Shown here piece by piece: positions 1-12,900 of a DNA stretch of 64,000 bases; within the stretch, counting starts at the first letter, position 1, and each line of letters begins with the position of its first letter. The notes beneath the pieces were generated by a model. The model saw only the letters and a list, made by a program, of their open reading frames with translations, was not told the origin of the DNA and did not search any database. Source of the DNA: Strigops habroptila (lineage: Eukaryota; Chordata; Aves; Psittaciformes; Psittacidae); assembly GCF_004027225.2 (NCBI RefSeq), contig NC_044277.2, positions 94,376,283-94,440,282 on the forward strand. Reading direction: 5' to 3'. Both the position numbers and the translations under genes were made by a program.

Positions 1-694
1 CAAATGACTTACTTTGACGGAGGATGTGCACACTTCTAAACAGCACAGATGAACCATGCTGCAAACTGCCAGGGATGAAGATAGCATAGTTTATGCTGCA
101 GAAGTGCTTGAGAAGGCAGAGGTGAATCTAAAGGGGCTAGAGCAGCCCACTGAGATATTCAGCACTTTATGAATTCCATTTTCAGAAAACATAGGAAGGA
201 TTTATGCTCTAATCCAGGCCTCATACCCATATTTCTCAGGGGTATTTTAATTATTTAAATCCCATTATCCTGTATGGGGCTTTCACAGATCAGCACCTCA
301 GCATGTAATTCTGGGGATTTTCAAGCATGTCTTTCTCCCATTGGCTCCTGGTGAGCTAGTCCAAAAAAAAAAAAAAAAAAAAAAATAGGAAGGAGGACAC
401 AACTGTTTATAGAACACAACCTGACAGATGTGGTCTATCTTAAGGATTTCTTTTTTTTTTATATAGCAATTTTAAGAACATTATATTTAACTGTATAGCT
501 AAATTCACAGTTAAAAAGATAGTCCATATTGTTCAAGACAAACTCTTGCTATTCCGTATGTCTTGGTCTTTGCAATCTTAAAGGATTAAGGCAGTGGATT
601 ATCACCATTTTTGTAGCAGTCTTGAAATACTATGCCCCAACTTCAGTTACTTTTTTAAATAGAGCACAATTCCTGCATACTTTCTTTGAAGGGC
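1..694. other. Intergenic, no gene seen
   Basis: AT-rich sequence with no coding frame I can support. It contains an uninterrupted A run of 23 at 363-385 and a T run near 451-460. The short open frames here have stop-rich neighbours and no recognisable product. Confidence 0.6.
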
Positions 695-1287
695 TGTCCT
701 GGTTTTGGCTGGGATAGAGTTAATTTTCTTCCTAGTAGCTGGCGCAGTACTGTGTTCTGGCTTTAGTCTGAGAACAATGCTGATAACACACCAATGTTTT
801 AGTTGTTGCTCAGTAGCACTTACCCTGATCGAGAACTTTTTCAGTCTCATGCTCTGCCAGCAAGGAGGGGCACTGGAAGCTGGGAGGAAGCAGAGACAGG
901 ACACCCGGCCCAAACTAGCCAAAGGGGTATTCCATACCACAGCACGTCATGCTCAGTATATAAACTGAGGGGAGTTACCCAGAAGGCCCAGATTGCTGCT
1001 CGGATACAAGCTGGGTATTGGTCGGTGGGTGGTGAGCAATTGTATTGTGCATCACTTGTGTTTGTTGGTTTCTTGTCTTTCCCCTTTTAGTTTTATACTC
1101 TTTCTCCTTGTTATTGCCTTTATTATTATTAGAATATTGTACTTTAGTTATAAAATGTTCGTATCTCAATCTGGGGGGTTTACATTCTTTTGATTCTCCT
1201 CCCCATGCCACCTAGGGGGGAAAGGAAGATGGAGGTGAATGAGCAGCTGCATGGTGCTGAGTTACTGGCTGGGTTTAAACCACAAAA
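695..1287 (+). mobile_element. Solo LTR of an avian endogenous retrovirus
   Basis: The block opens with TGTCCTGGTTTTGGCTGGGA and closes with a GCTGGGTTTAAACCACAA-like end, which I recognise as the termini of an LTR family common in neoavian genomes (probably ERVL- or ERVK-like; the exact family name needs a repeat library). A TATATAAA box lies at 957-964, about 260 bp from the left end. A T-rich stretch follows, and a G-rich tract sits before the right terminus. No gag, pol or env reading frame and no second LTR are present on either side, so it is a solo LTR left by recombination. The right edge is approximate because the terminal CA is degraded, and no target-site duplication is obvious. 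It lies about 13.7 kb upstream of the NRSN1 promoter and in the same orientation. Confidence 0.8.
957..964 (+). promoter_or_regulatory. TATA box inside the solo LTR
   Basis: TATATAAA sits at the expected U3/R position of the LTR and is followed about 30 bp later by the presumed R start. Whether it still drives transcription cannot be told from sequence. Confidence 0.55.
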
Positions 1288-1952
1288 GCATATTTCTGAA
1301 AGCTTTAGTTTTACTACCTCTGAATCTCCAACACACTCTTACTGGACATTTCAAGACTAAACAAGAGCTCAGCAATGCCTCAACATTGCCTAGAGAAACA
1401 TTACACTGTACACAACTGTCCTGTTTAAAAGCTTTGGAATGGTATCTCCCCCATGAAAGAGCATCATATTGATGATTAGTTACATTTCTAGCATCTGTTG
1501 GCTCTTTTCCAGATCCTCTACTTCTATTTCCCCTTCAGTTTTCTTCAACCATTTTAAAAATTAGGCCTCACACTTACTCTTTCCCTCTTCTCCAAGATGA
1601 CACCCATCCTCTAATAGTCCTTATGAGGTAGCTGCTAATGGTACCAGACCTGCTAACTTTTTGACCACCCCAGAATTAACATGTGCCGGTCTGAAGGAAC
1701 TTGATTTAGCCTTTTAAAAAACATTGTTACAAAAAACTGCTGCTTAAGACAGTTATTCAATGATAGATGCCCCATTGTAATCCCAAGATGTGATTGCAAT
1801 TTATAGATGTGCTCAAGCCAGACCTAACCCTGCTTATCTGGCTCAGTTTCCATGGTTCTAAGAAGCCACCATGTTCTTAACGAGGCTTATTGGCACCTGC
1901 TTCATGGCTCTGAAACTAGGTCCTAGGTGACTAGGTCCTAGGTGTCTCCATC
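1288..1952. other. Intergenic, no gene seen
   Basis: No coding frame, RNA gene or recognisable repeat, apart from the 15-bp tandem duplication listed separately at its right end. Confidence 0.55.
1916..1945. repeat. 15-bp tandem duplication
   Basis: CTAGGTCCTAGGTGA is followed at once by CTAGGTCCTAGGTGT, two copies differing only in the last base. Each copy contains the palindrome CCTAGG. It abuts a CR1 3' fragment that begins a few bases to the right. Confidence 0.85.
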
Positions 1953-2052
1953 TTTAGTGCGAGGTGCCCCTGCCCATGGCAGGGGGGCTGGAACTAGATG
2001 ATCTTAAGGTCCTTTCCAACCCTTACCCTTACTATTCTATGATTTCTATGAC
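1953..2052 (+). mobile_element. CR1 LINE, 3'-terminal fragment
   Basis: About 100 bp matching the last bases of the CR1 copy near 55.85 kb (TTAGTGCGAGGTG, CCCATGGCAGGGGGG, then ATCTTAAGGTCCTTTCCAAC), ending in the TTCTATGA-type terminal repeats. I count only a handful of differences from that copy over the shared 70 bp. It is severely 5' truncated, as is usual for CR1. Confidence 0.85.
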
Positions 2053-3354
2053 TATGGCTACACATTCCTCCTGATGTAAAAACACTATAATACTTAGCCC
2101 CCAGATTCTCCAGTAGATACCTGCTCAACCACTGGAAATGAGATCTTCCATGTGAAATCTGTAGTGATGTCTGAACACCACAAAACATGGAGGGGCACTA
2201 ATCCACAGTGTCTATATATTCTTCCCTCATGTGCCTAGGGAAGACAAGTTAACACAACACAGTGTACATGTTTTCAAAAGAAAACATCATTTATTGCATG
2301 TCATTACAAGATTTAAAAATGGATACATCTGTAAATGTACTTGCCCACATCACTGAAAATTCAAACACACAGAATCTAAGAACAGAGACAATGACAGAGG
2401 AAAGCAATAAGAAATGCTGCATTGCGACCTTACCACCTGAGGAAGGTGTTAATGCCTAACGGAAGACATCTCTGTGGTAATCCAGTCAGCTCCTAAAATG
2501 CAATTATAAATTCACAGCAGCCTGGACCAGATAATTTACAACCTCAATACTTCCAGGATTCAGGCAGAATCTTGGTGCAATTAAGCAATTTCTTTCTCAA
2601 TCAGAAATTAATTTAACAAGCACAGGTGAGACAGAAGAAAATATGAACGTGTAGGCTTCTGAAAAGTGAGTCAGTTAAGGAGTTAATTATTTTATTAATT
2701 TATGTACCAAGTCGTGCTCAATTCTACTGACTCAGACCAGGAACCCTTTGCAAGTCCTTGGCAAGTATCTTAAGGCAGGAAAGGTGACCCCCTCTGTACA
2801 ACTGGTAAAGTCAAACATGCAAAGGCCTCAACTGACAAATCATCTTCTGGCTACATATAGCCAAAATGGAGTTGGAGACCTTCATGGCTTCTTCCAATAC
2901 ACCGTGACCATAAGGGCTATTTTCTCTAGCCACAGGTGACTGATAAGCTCTTCCAGGCACAAAGCTGAAAGCCAAGTTCCTTCAGATCTAGACAGAAGGT
3001 CTGGATGTGAACACAGGAGTAGCAGAAGGGGGATGTCACTGAACAAATTACTCTGGAGCATGAGCCATGTCTATACTAGAGAACCAGCCAGGGTGCAGGT
3101 ATGAGCACTGTCTCATGATACCTCTTGTTACCATGCCACCTAACCCCATTATGGCTCATGTCACTCAGACAACACAAGGACATGGTCACAGAGCATGCTT
3201 CTCATATGCAGTATGGATGGTGAGGAAAAGAAGCGACAGATATTCATGTAGCCTCACAGACAGAAGCTATACCAAGCCAAGTTGCCCTCAAGACCACAAT
3301 AAAGGTCTGCTTTATTTACTGATAAACCTGTACTTTACAGGAGTACTGGGAATT
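2053..3354. other. Intergenic, no gene seen
   Basis: AT-rich non-repetitive sequence. Short open frames are present on both strands, but none has recognisable domains or splice context. Confidence 0.55.
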
Positions 3355-3925
3355 GGAACCAGCAATGTTTAACATCTTTGTTGGCGATGCGGACAGTGGG
3401 ATCGAGTGCACCCTCAGCAAGTTTGCTAATGACACCAAGCTGAGTGGTGCAGTCAACACTCTGGAGAGAAGGGATGCCGTCCCGAGGGACCTGGATGGGC
3501 TGGAGAGGTGGGCCAATGTGAACCTCATGAAGTTCAGCAAGGCCAAGTGCAAGGTCCTGCATACGGGTCAGTGCAATCCCAAGCACAAATACAGGGTGGG
3601 GAGACTAGATCGAGAGCAGCCCTCAGGAGAAGGACTTGGGGATGTTAGTTGATGAAAAGCTCAACATGAACCGGCAGTGTACACCTGCAGCCCAGAAATC
3701 AACTGTATGAAGGGCTGCATCAAAAGAAATGTGGCCAGTAGGTCCAGGGAGGGGATTCTGCCCCTCTATTCTGCTCTTCTGAAACCCCACCTGGAATACT
3801 GCATCCAGCTCTGGGGACCCCAGTATAAGAAGGATATGGTCTAGACTCTGCCTGTGGCAAGGGGGTTGGAACTAGATGGTCTTCAAGGTCCCTTCCAACC
3901 CAAACCATTCTATGACACTATGAAT
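3355..3925 (+). mobile_element. CR1 LINE fragment, 5' truncated and internally deleted
   Basis: The + strand encodes a C-terminal piece of CR1 reverse transcriptase: FNIFVGDADSGIECTLSKFA, then NDTKL, and further on RWANVNLMKFSKAKCKVLH. It is followed by the region encoding [20 protein letters not shown] with frame breaks. At about 3839 the sequence jumps from GTATAAGAAGGATATGG straight to the 3' UTR (TGTGGCAAGGGGGTTGGAAC), so roughly 400 bp present in the 54.9-kb copy is missing here. The element ends with CCAACCCAAACCATTCTATGA. The RT active-site dyad reads FAND instead of FADD. The copy is dead. Confidence 0.9.
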
Positions 3926-6900
3926 TGCTTCTGTTTCTAAGAGATGCCAAGTACTATAAAAATTACAAGTTTCCTTGGTCTAAAAAAAGCCTAACATTAT
4001 TTTTATTTTAGACACAGATGAGTCAGCAGATAGGAAAGGCAGTTCCCAAATATAGCACCTTACGCCAGAGAACACAGCAAGAAGAAAATTTGATCAGGCC
4101 TCCTCCTTTCACGTAGATCACATTAATACATTGCTTGTGATAAGCCCCATCAGCCAAACAGCATTGCCCATTGCCAGCCCTTCCATAAAAGGTTCCTGAA
4201 GTATTCAGACAGTGAGCAAAAGAAAACACTATTTTGCTTGATATGAGATGAGGATGTGATATTATATGATTATGAGATGAGATGATAGGATATTATCTCC
4301 ACAACAGGTAGTTGGAAGATTTTCTGATCAAGGCTGAGATGCCTTGGGGTACCCAGTCGGAACAAGAACAATCAGTGACCAAATAGGTAGCTATCTGTAT
4401 TGTCACACTCTACCCGATTTTAAGTAGGTCTCTTATACTAAAAGCATCTTCTCTGAATCATTTTGATCTTTCCCTGGCAAAGGCTTCTTCGAAAGACACT
4501 CCAGAAAAGATACTTTATATACACTGCTCAGCATCAACACCATGTGCTGAAAATCGTTAAACTACAGGTCTGTTCTAACTGTTGGCTGTATTTCCGTGTT
4601 GTGAGACATTACAATTCCATAGCAGTCCAATAGCCAGTCCCTGGATTGCCACCTTTTTCTGAAGCAATACTCAGAAAATCCACTTACCTTGAAACATAAG
4701 CATCTCCGCAAGATAAAGAGTAATATTGCAATACAATTCAAATTTCTGAGAATTTCTGGCTTTGTGGCCACAGGTCCCAGCAGACAAAATTCATCACAGT
4801 TCTATCAACTTCAAGCAGAGCTGTATAAATTTACTCCACAGAGGAATATGATGCAAATTAGTACTTTTGGAGTCCTCCCTGATGAAACGTCCATGGAAAA
4901 AGTAAGTTTCTAAGAGTTAGCTACGAAGATTCTGAGATCAAATTTTCTTTGTCTTTCATTTTCCCAGAAATCATATCTTACACAGTTTTGGAGACATCAT
5001 TATCTTTGTAACTTGTTTTGTATTCGTACATATTTCTCATTAAAAACACAAAGATTAAATTACCTTCATAATATTCAAGAGCGATTTTTGTGTAAAGAGT
5101 TATACAGTGTAGGTGGTTTCCTCTTTTGCAAGGTGTTTACATACCAACAAAGGGAATACTCTTATAAATACAAAAATGCAACCACCAGTCCCTAAAAACA
5201 TGTACTGTAGAACTGCTTTTGAACATAAATATCAGATAAATTGTGTAGAGCCATAGTGTAAAGTGAACCTTGTTTCTAAGTACACCCCAAATACTTTGTA
5301 AACTGCTGTGTTTCACTGGAATACAGCAGCAAATTTGAACAGAAGGGTGGCTTAACAAAGTTTCCTGTAACATTCAGTATTATGCAGAAAAGAACTAAAT
5401 TTTAGGAATAGAATTTAATAACCCTACACAATGCTGAACATAAGTCATGCCATCTACAATAACTACCACCTCATATAACCCTGAGGAAGCTTTCAGCCAT
5501 ATTCTACTCCCTCACTCCTTGCCTGGTCCAAGAACATAAAAATCTTGAGACATTTCCATGAATTTTCTAAAGGATTTGAGCCTTCAATTTTGGCCATTGT
5601 TTTTCATAAAGCTGTATAGTTGCTAATATCTAATGACAAATCGCTATAGTATACAAAGGCAAACAACCAGATAATTTAGCAAATTATAGGTTGATTCAGG
5701 CCTCCAAATCCATGGGTATCAAACCACTTAGCCCTATTTCTATTACTGCTTATCTGTTCATTTCCAGTCTTATCTCATTCAAAAGATACCAGACACTGAG
5801 AGTATTTATATGCCAAACAATCATGCTGCAGAAGGATGGAATGGATTTTTGAAGGATGTGTGCTAAAATACCCAAAAGGCTAAGAAATACAACCTCATAG
5901 CTGCACCTTTTTCCAGTTTGCATTCCTAAGACACTGAATACATTGTCTGTAGCTATTTATTGAGCTAATCGTCTACTGTGAAGTATGACCGCATTGTTGG
6001 CGAGACGTCTTCCTTCTTGAAAAGTACATTAATTACCCCAGTGTCACCCAGGTTTTGGGATGTTCTCACCTTAAAGAACATTGGGTATGAGAAGCCACTA
6101 CCTCAAAAAAGTATCCTTAATAAATGAAGCCATCAAAACAGTCATCAGTCAAAGGCTAAGAACAATAGACTGTTTCCCCCGACACAGTTACAGAGCCCAG
6201 CACCCAGCATCTCTCACAAAATGTATTTAAGGCTTGTTAAGTAAAAGATACAAACCAACAGATAACATGTTCTAGAGACAGAAGACAGAAGAAGTCTATA
6301 AAATATCTGGTCAAATTAACCAATAACTGCTAACAAAATCCAATTTGTCTTGGCATGAATGGATTTCAACACAGGTTTGGGTTTGGTTTTTTTTCCTGAT
6401 TTACCTCACAGTTTCCAAGATCAGGATCAGAGAAACATGCAAAAAGTACAATAGAATGCTCACACATTACTAAAGCGAACAGATACACATAAAAAGCAAG
6501 TTCCTTGCTGGCCTATATCAACTTTTTCCTCATCAATAAGAGCAGAGCATAAATATACTTAACACACAAGGTGAACAAGAATCAAAACAAACAGGATCTC
6601 AAGAGATAAAAGCATAGCAGCAGCAGATGGAGGCAGCAGCAAACATTAAAGATGCTGGCAAGACCCAGTTCTCTCCTCCAGCATCTCTGAAGAAATATTT
6701 ATTCAGTCTAGCATATGTACATAACAGTCAATTTACAATGCAAACATTATCTCTTGAGGGGTACCATTTTCAAGTGCACAAACTCAGTGCAGAAACACAT
6801 GAAATCATGGCCAACTCACACAACTAGTAGATCAGCTTCCTTCCATCTAGCACTCTCAAGGGCAAAGCTTGCTCTTGAAAGTAACTTCACTTTTATTTTG

Positions 6901-9900
6901 CAATATGCAGTTTAAGGCAAAGTTTGAGAAATTAATTAGTAGCCATTACACACACACCAAAGAACAGAAAGACCTGGTACCAGCTGCCTCACATTCACCA
7001 CCTTGCAGGTCTACAGCCCTTCATATTGCCTTCACCAGAAAAGAAGTTGAGGTTCTCTTCCCCTTATGGCCCAGGCAACACATGTGAGTGAACCTCATTA
7101 TAATGCATTCCTGAAGCTGGGTTTAAATGGGGTAATAGATTAAATACCTATTAACTGGGCACAAGAGTGTTAATTATGCATTGGGAAGGTCCTTGAGCCA
7201 TCATGGTAGCAGGTTTTAATTGAGTCTTCTTTTGAGGCAATTCCTCTTTTGTGATTTATCATGAAGAAAGAAAATAGTCTTATTTTGAAACGCTAATTCG
7301 TTATCTAGCATAAGCTTAATTAAAAAAAAAAAAAAAAGAAACAAAAAACCACCACCACAAAAACCCTACTCTGGGTAACACAAAAGGTCTGAAGAAACTA
7401 CCTAACCTCTCCGCCCAAGAAAGTCTGGAAGACCTCATCACACCACTTTATCTCTGTGTAGTAATTCTAAATGCTTTATGGCAAGCTGCCTCATTACAGT
7501 AGGTACTAGAGGCATTTCAAAATGTCCCTGGCCTAAGGCTTGAAAGAATCTGAGACCAAGGAGAGCAACGAAGCTGTTCTTCCACATAACTGCATTGAAA
7601 TTGCAGTTGGATGCCATTGCTACAACAGTCAGGCAGGAAGCCAGACATCTTGGCAAAACACTTTTTGTTTTTCTCACCCCACCCATACAATTAAGGTTCA
7701 GACAAAGAGAGCCTCAGGTTTTATTCCACACAGCCACCTAAACTGAGGAAAAGCACTTAATGCTGAGTCAGTGGTGAAACATGAACTTTATTGACATTAT
7801 GAGGAATTTTGCCATTGGCTTCAATGGAGCTACACTATCGCCCAATAGGTAATAGAAGCTTTTACTCTTTTTTGAGATAATACCAAAAAGCACAAAGGTA
7901 TCTTTTCATCTTCTGTATAAATCAGGCTATAAGATTTCAGACAACTTCTGAATGAAGCCTGCTATTTTTTGTGAACAGATGCATCTTCCAAAAAGATTTA
8001 TTAATCTTTATTAATAAATACAACAGAGAAGAATCTAGCAAACTCCTAGTCAAACTGTTGAAACAATTAGTTAGCCTTACACTTAGAATAATGTTCCTCA
8101 TTTCTAGCCTGCATTAGCACTGCATTAGTTTTGAACTCCTTTATACCTTATTTTCTCTTAGATTACAGTCATTAACTACCAGAAATTGCCTCCACTACAA
8201 CAGCCGCAGTGTTGATTACAGCAATGAAAATACTATAAATCAACTACAAAACCTCCCCTATAAAAGCCATAGTATATTCAATGTCATTAAACAGACTATG
8301 ACCAAGAGGCACCTTTACAACAGCAAGACCATTTAACCACTGGAATAAGTAACCAAGAAAGTCATTACCCCTACTATAGCTGGAGAAACAAAGCGCTGGT
8401 TGGTTTGGTTGCAAACCACAAATATTTATTGTGGACTGACATAAAATGAGAGGCTTTGTTTCATTTTGGGACTATTCCATTTCTTTGTCTCACTTTTTCT
8501 CTCTCTGTCTTGGTTCATTTATTAAATAAACCAAACCAAACCACTATTTTAAATGGAAGAGTCAAAGGATTAAGTTTCAAAACAGAAATATTTTGATATT
8601 TCAAATGTCACTTGAAATATTTCATTTTGAAGAGTGCTTTATCAAAATATTTTTTTAAAATCTTTCCTTTCTCCACTTTTTTTTTCTCCACTGAACCAAC
8701 CAAAACCAAATTTCCTTTTCCCAACTGTCCAGAAACCTTTCATTTTTTCAGTGAATTAACAATCCATCAAAATATCAGTTCATTTATGTAATAAGTAAAA
8801 ATAATTCTGAAAATTGGAGAACGGAATTATTGCCCTTGTTATGAGAGATGCTGAATAGAAAAGTATAATCTTATCTTTCAGCCTTGAAATTGATAACATA
8901 AGCAAAGAGAATTGGAAAATTTTCTTTGAGTGCCAGGTATATCAGTCATGAATAAAAGATGTTATTTTTTCCAATTCTAGTTGTAGAGCATTCGGATTGC
9001 ATTCAAAACCCCTAAAACTAGCTAACTAAAGAGGCATAGCTGGTGACCCTGTGAAAGTTCCAAGCTATATCAGTACCCACCAAACCATGGCAGTAACATC
9101 ATGATCACATTATTACCAAGCAAAACATGATCAGGACATTAATGTACTGTAGAGTGTGAAGTGGTGAAAAAAATACACATATTAATTTCCTCAGAAAAAA
9201 AAAAAAGGAAGTCAAATAAATTATTTAGACAACTGCATCTCGTTAGTTTCAAAGGGCTTAGCTCTCTTCAGTGAGATAACATTACCTGAATAAGTAGATC
9301 TCAAAGCAGATTTGAAGACTTGGGCCTTAGTCGTCAATCTTTTATGCACAAAACATCTGGAACAAGCAGCTGTCCAGAGCATCCTATTAAACAAGAGCGT
9401 AGAAAGAAAAAGTTACCTGCTTCCCAGTTAGAAATTCATTCTGCAGAAATATCTGGCATGCAATTCCCTTTCACTGTGAATTGAGACCTCAACCCATTGC
9501 AGCAGCTGCCAAAAACAAGTGGATCCAAAAAGCAGTGGAACTTCTAAATTCATAGGGGAAAGTTCATTAACGGTTATTAAACACAAAGTAGCTATGAATT
9601 CCTCTAGTCCATAAATCCCTAGGCTGCATGCTGTCAGAAGCTAAGAGCTTTGAGAAACTGATGTGATTGCCCTGTTTTTATAATCTTTCCTTTGCACCTG
9701 CAAATGGCCACACAGGTGGCTAGAGGGACACAGGACCGCCCAGCACTCTTAACTGATCCTTGACTTACAAGGAATTATTCCTCTTTCATCCCTTACATAG
9801 CTAGCATATAATAGCATGTAACACCAAGCAAAGCAAACAGCAGGAAGAAGACAGTGAAACAGATTTTGTAAGGCAACATGTGTGCTGTTTCCTCATGCAG

Positions 9901-12900
9901 TCTGCACACAATTGTCATTCTACTCTGTTGACATAAATGAGTGATTATCATGCTCTCTTTGTAAGCAAAACAATATTAGTCAAGATAAGTGCAGGTAATT
10001 CATCCTTGGGGAGCAACAAAAACCAATTAAATTTTTTTGGTGGCAATGCAAAAAACACTTTTAGAAAGGTCCTCTGCTGAATTAGCTCTACCAAGTGCAG
10101 AGCTCAACACCCCCACTGAAATATGGTTATAGAAATTAAAAGTGTTTTAAATCCTTATAGGCACAAGCAGAAGATTTATATCAACCAATTTGTCCTTGTG
10201 ACCTCTTCACAAATGCAGCAGTGCTTTAAATGTCCCGCATGCAGGTCCAAGGATAATGTCAAAAGAATGATAGTTACACTGGAACCTTGCTGATTTATAC
10301 ATCAAAGAGCATATGTTTACTCTTCCTACTCTCAGGTGTCCAAAAAAATGGAACTAGTCTGCCTATGATTGTTGCCTATTTACTTTTGAACATCACCAAT
10401 TAATTAAAGTGGACAATGTCATCACAGAACTTCAATTATTTTTCAGTTCAGAGATAAAAGATTGTGTTCTGTTCTCTTGAGGGTACCTGCCTGTCATCCC
10501 ACCCTTCCCATGCCTTCTAACAGTGCATCACAGTTAATGGCAGAACCAAATTTTTACTGGCCTGGCTAAAAAGAAGATAACATTTCCCTGGTGTCTCTAG
10601 TCAAACACCTTTGACACATTTATCTTGTCATAACATCTATAAATCATGTGAACAATCAGTGCACGCTCTCCTCAGTTTGGGGGGTTTCCATTTAAATAGA
10701 GGTTAGAAGTTTTGGAGAGCCTCATAGCAACACAGGCACTGTCTTTGGATTGCAATTGGATACGGGTTCTCTTAAAGTATATAGTTGGTTGCAAAAGCTG
10801 AGACAGCGTTCATCTAATCCTTCTCACTGCTCCCAGGGAAGTAATTGTTTGGAAAGAGACTGACGTTGCTAAAATCCAGCAATGTTTTCTGAACAAGAAA
10901 TATAGATTAAGAGACAATCAATGACAGCCTGGCAATTGGCGCTTAACATAGTGGATAATTACATTACAAATACATTACAAATACTGTGTGATTACACTGT
11001 TTTAGACAACAAAAACAAATAACTCCTTGAACCAGAAGACGCCTTTGCACAGAGGTTTGTACAGCACCCACCAGATAATGCAGTTGCTGCCTGACTGCAG
11101 CCACTCACAGACACTTCCAGTGTACATGTACAATAACAAAATCACGGTGTTGTCCTTCCCATCTCTGGCCTTATAATCAAAATATGCCTTTTAAAACTCC
11201 ATTAACATTGATTACACTGTATTTGTGTACTACCTTCACTCTATTGTGTGGTTAACATTCAGATTATACATAAAGGTATATGAGACCAATCACAGAGTAA
11301 TTGCGTTATAAACTTAAAATGGGTGTTTTATAAAATCCTTCCAGTTTTCAAAAGCTGATAGGAAGCAGTATAATGACTTCTGGGATATGATCAGCCAGAT
11401 AAATCTTTAAGACTCCAGGGCATTTTGAGAGCAGTTCTTAATGTCACCCTCACGACCCTCAGCATTCACAGTAGAGGTCAAGTTTTCAGATACTCCCATT
11501 TCCATTCCACGTGGGCGCTAAAAAAGGCAGAAAAACTTCGCACATGGCATGTGGAGAATCTTTAGTAACTTCACCTATTGAACAGTAAGCACAGGCATGC
11601 AAGGGTTACCAGAAGATGCTGTGCTTCACACATTTTCCTCATAGGCACAGGAGACAGAAATACAGCAAAAAGAGAAACTCATCTGAGCTGGCCTAACCCA
11701 CCCCAGCACAGTAACTCACACACATGGCAGGCACAGCTCAGCATGCCCAGAAACTGACTGTCCCACTGGGAGCCTAGCACTCTTGAAAGGCTGCTCTTGA
11801 CAGGGGTGCTCAGCGCTTGAACATACCTTACACTACATCTCCTCTAAAGAAAACTGAACTTCTTAGGCTGATTCACCCCCACCTGCCCTTGACTTTGAAT
11901 TACACTTCCCCTGAGAAACCAAATCTCATAAATTAACCCAAGCTCCTAGGCACTGATCTTCATAGGCAGTGTATTTTAAAACAACACAGCCGTCTAGCGG
12001 TAGTAGTAGCTGCTGCAAATACTCACTGCTGCACACATTTGCTGTCCAATGCCTGGCACTTCTAGAAAATGGTGTTTTTGACATGTTGCCATTTCATTTG
12101 GATCTAAATTAAGGCTTTTTGCCTCTAAACCCTGCACACATACTGCATCTGCAAAGCTTATTTGGAAACAACCAGGCCTAAGAGCAAGCAAGTCTCTTAG
12201 TGAACTGTGGAAACACAAACATGATGAATGGAGGCAGCCTCTGAGTGAAGGTGGATCACTGGAATACTTCTAATTCCTCCTGGTATCCCTCTGCCCAGCA
12301 TCAACAAGAACGAAAAAGAGAACTAACAATTCCTAGGAGACTTGAAGCCAGAGGCAGTGACAACAATTAGCTCCTGCTCCTCATGGCCCCCTCCAGCCAC
12401 TTCTGCAGTGGAAGGAGCTCTCACACCTCTCTTCTGCTACCCTTAAAAGTGCGGAATACGGGTGAGATCACCTTTATCTGCCCGAGCTGCTCCTTGAGGT
12501 TTTGTGTCAACTGAAGGTTTCCCAGGAAGTGGGTATGTTATGAGCCTTGCTCTCCAGGTGAAGGTGAGCAGGGCATCAGGAAGGGAAGGACAGGCAATGT
12601 ACCAATAATGTCACTACGGCAGAACTATTGAAGCCATGGCTTTCTGCAACACGTGAAATAGAAGCAGAGCCTCTGGAAGCTTGCCATCGCCATTAAGCAA
12701 ATAGGGACAGACATCTGCAACTCGGTGAACATGAGTCTCATACCAATCACTGCATTTTGTTACAAGAGAAGCATGGTTCCCAGAAGCTGTAATTTCTCCT
12801 ATTCAGCACAGGCTCCCAGAAGCTAACTAAGCTGTGCTCACCAAACCGGCTGATCACCTCTCAGTAAGAGAGAAGCCTGTAAACTGCATGGCAACCACCA

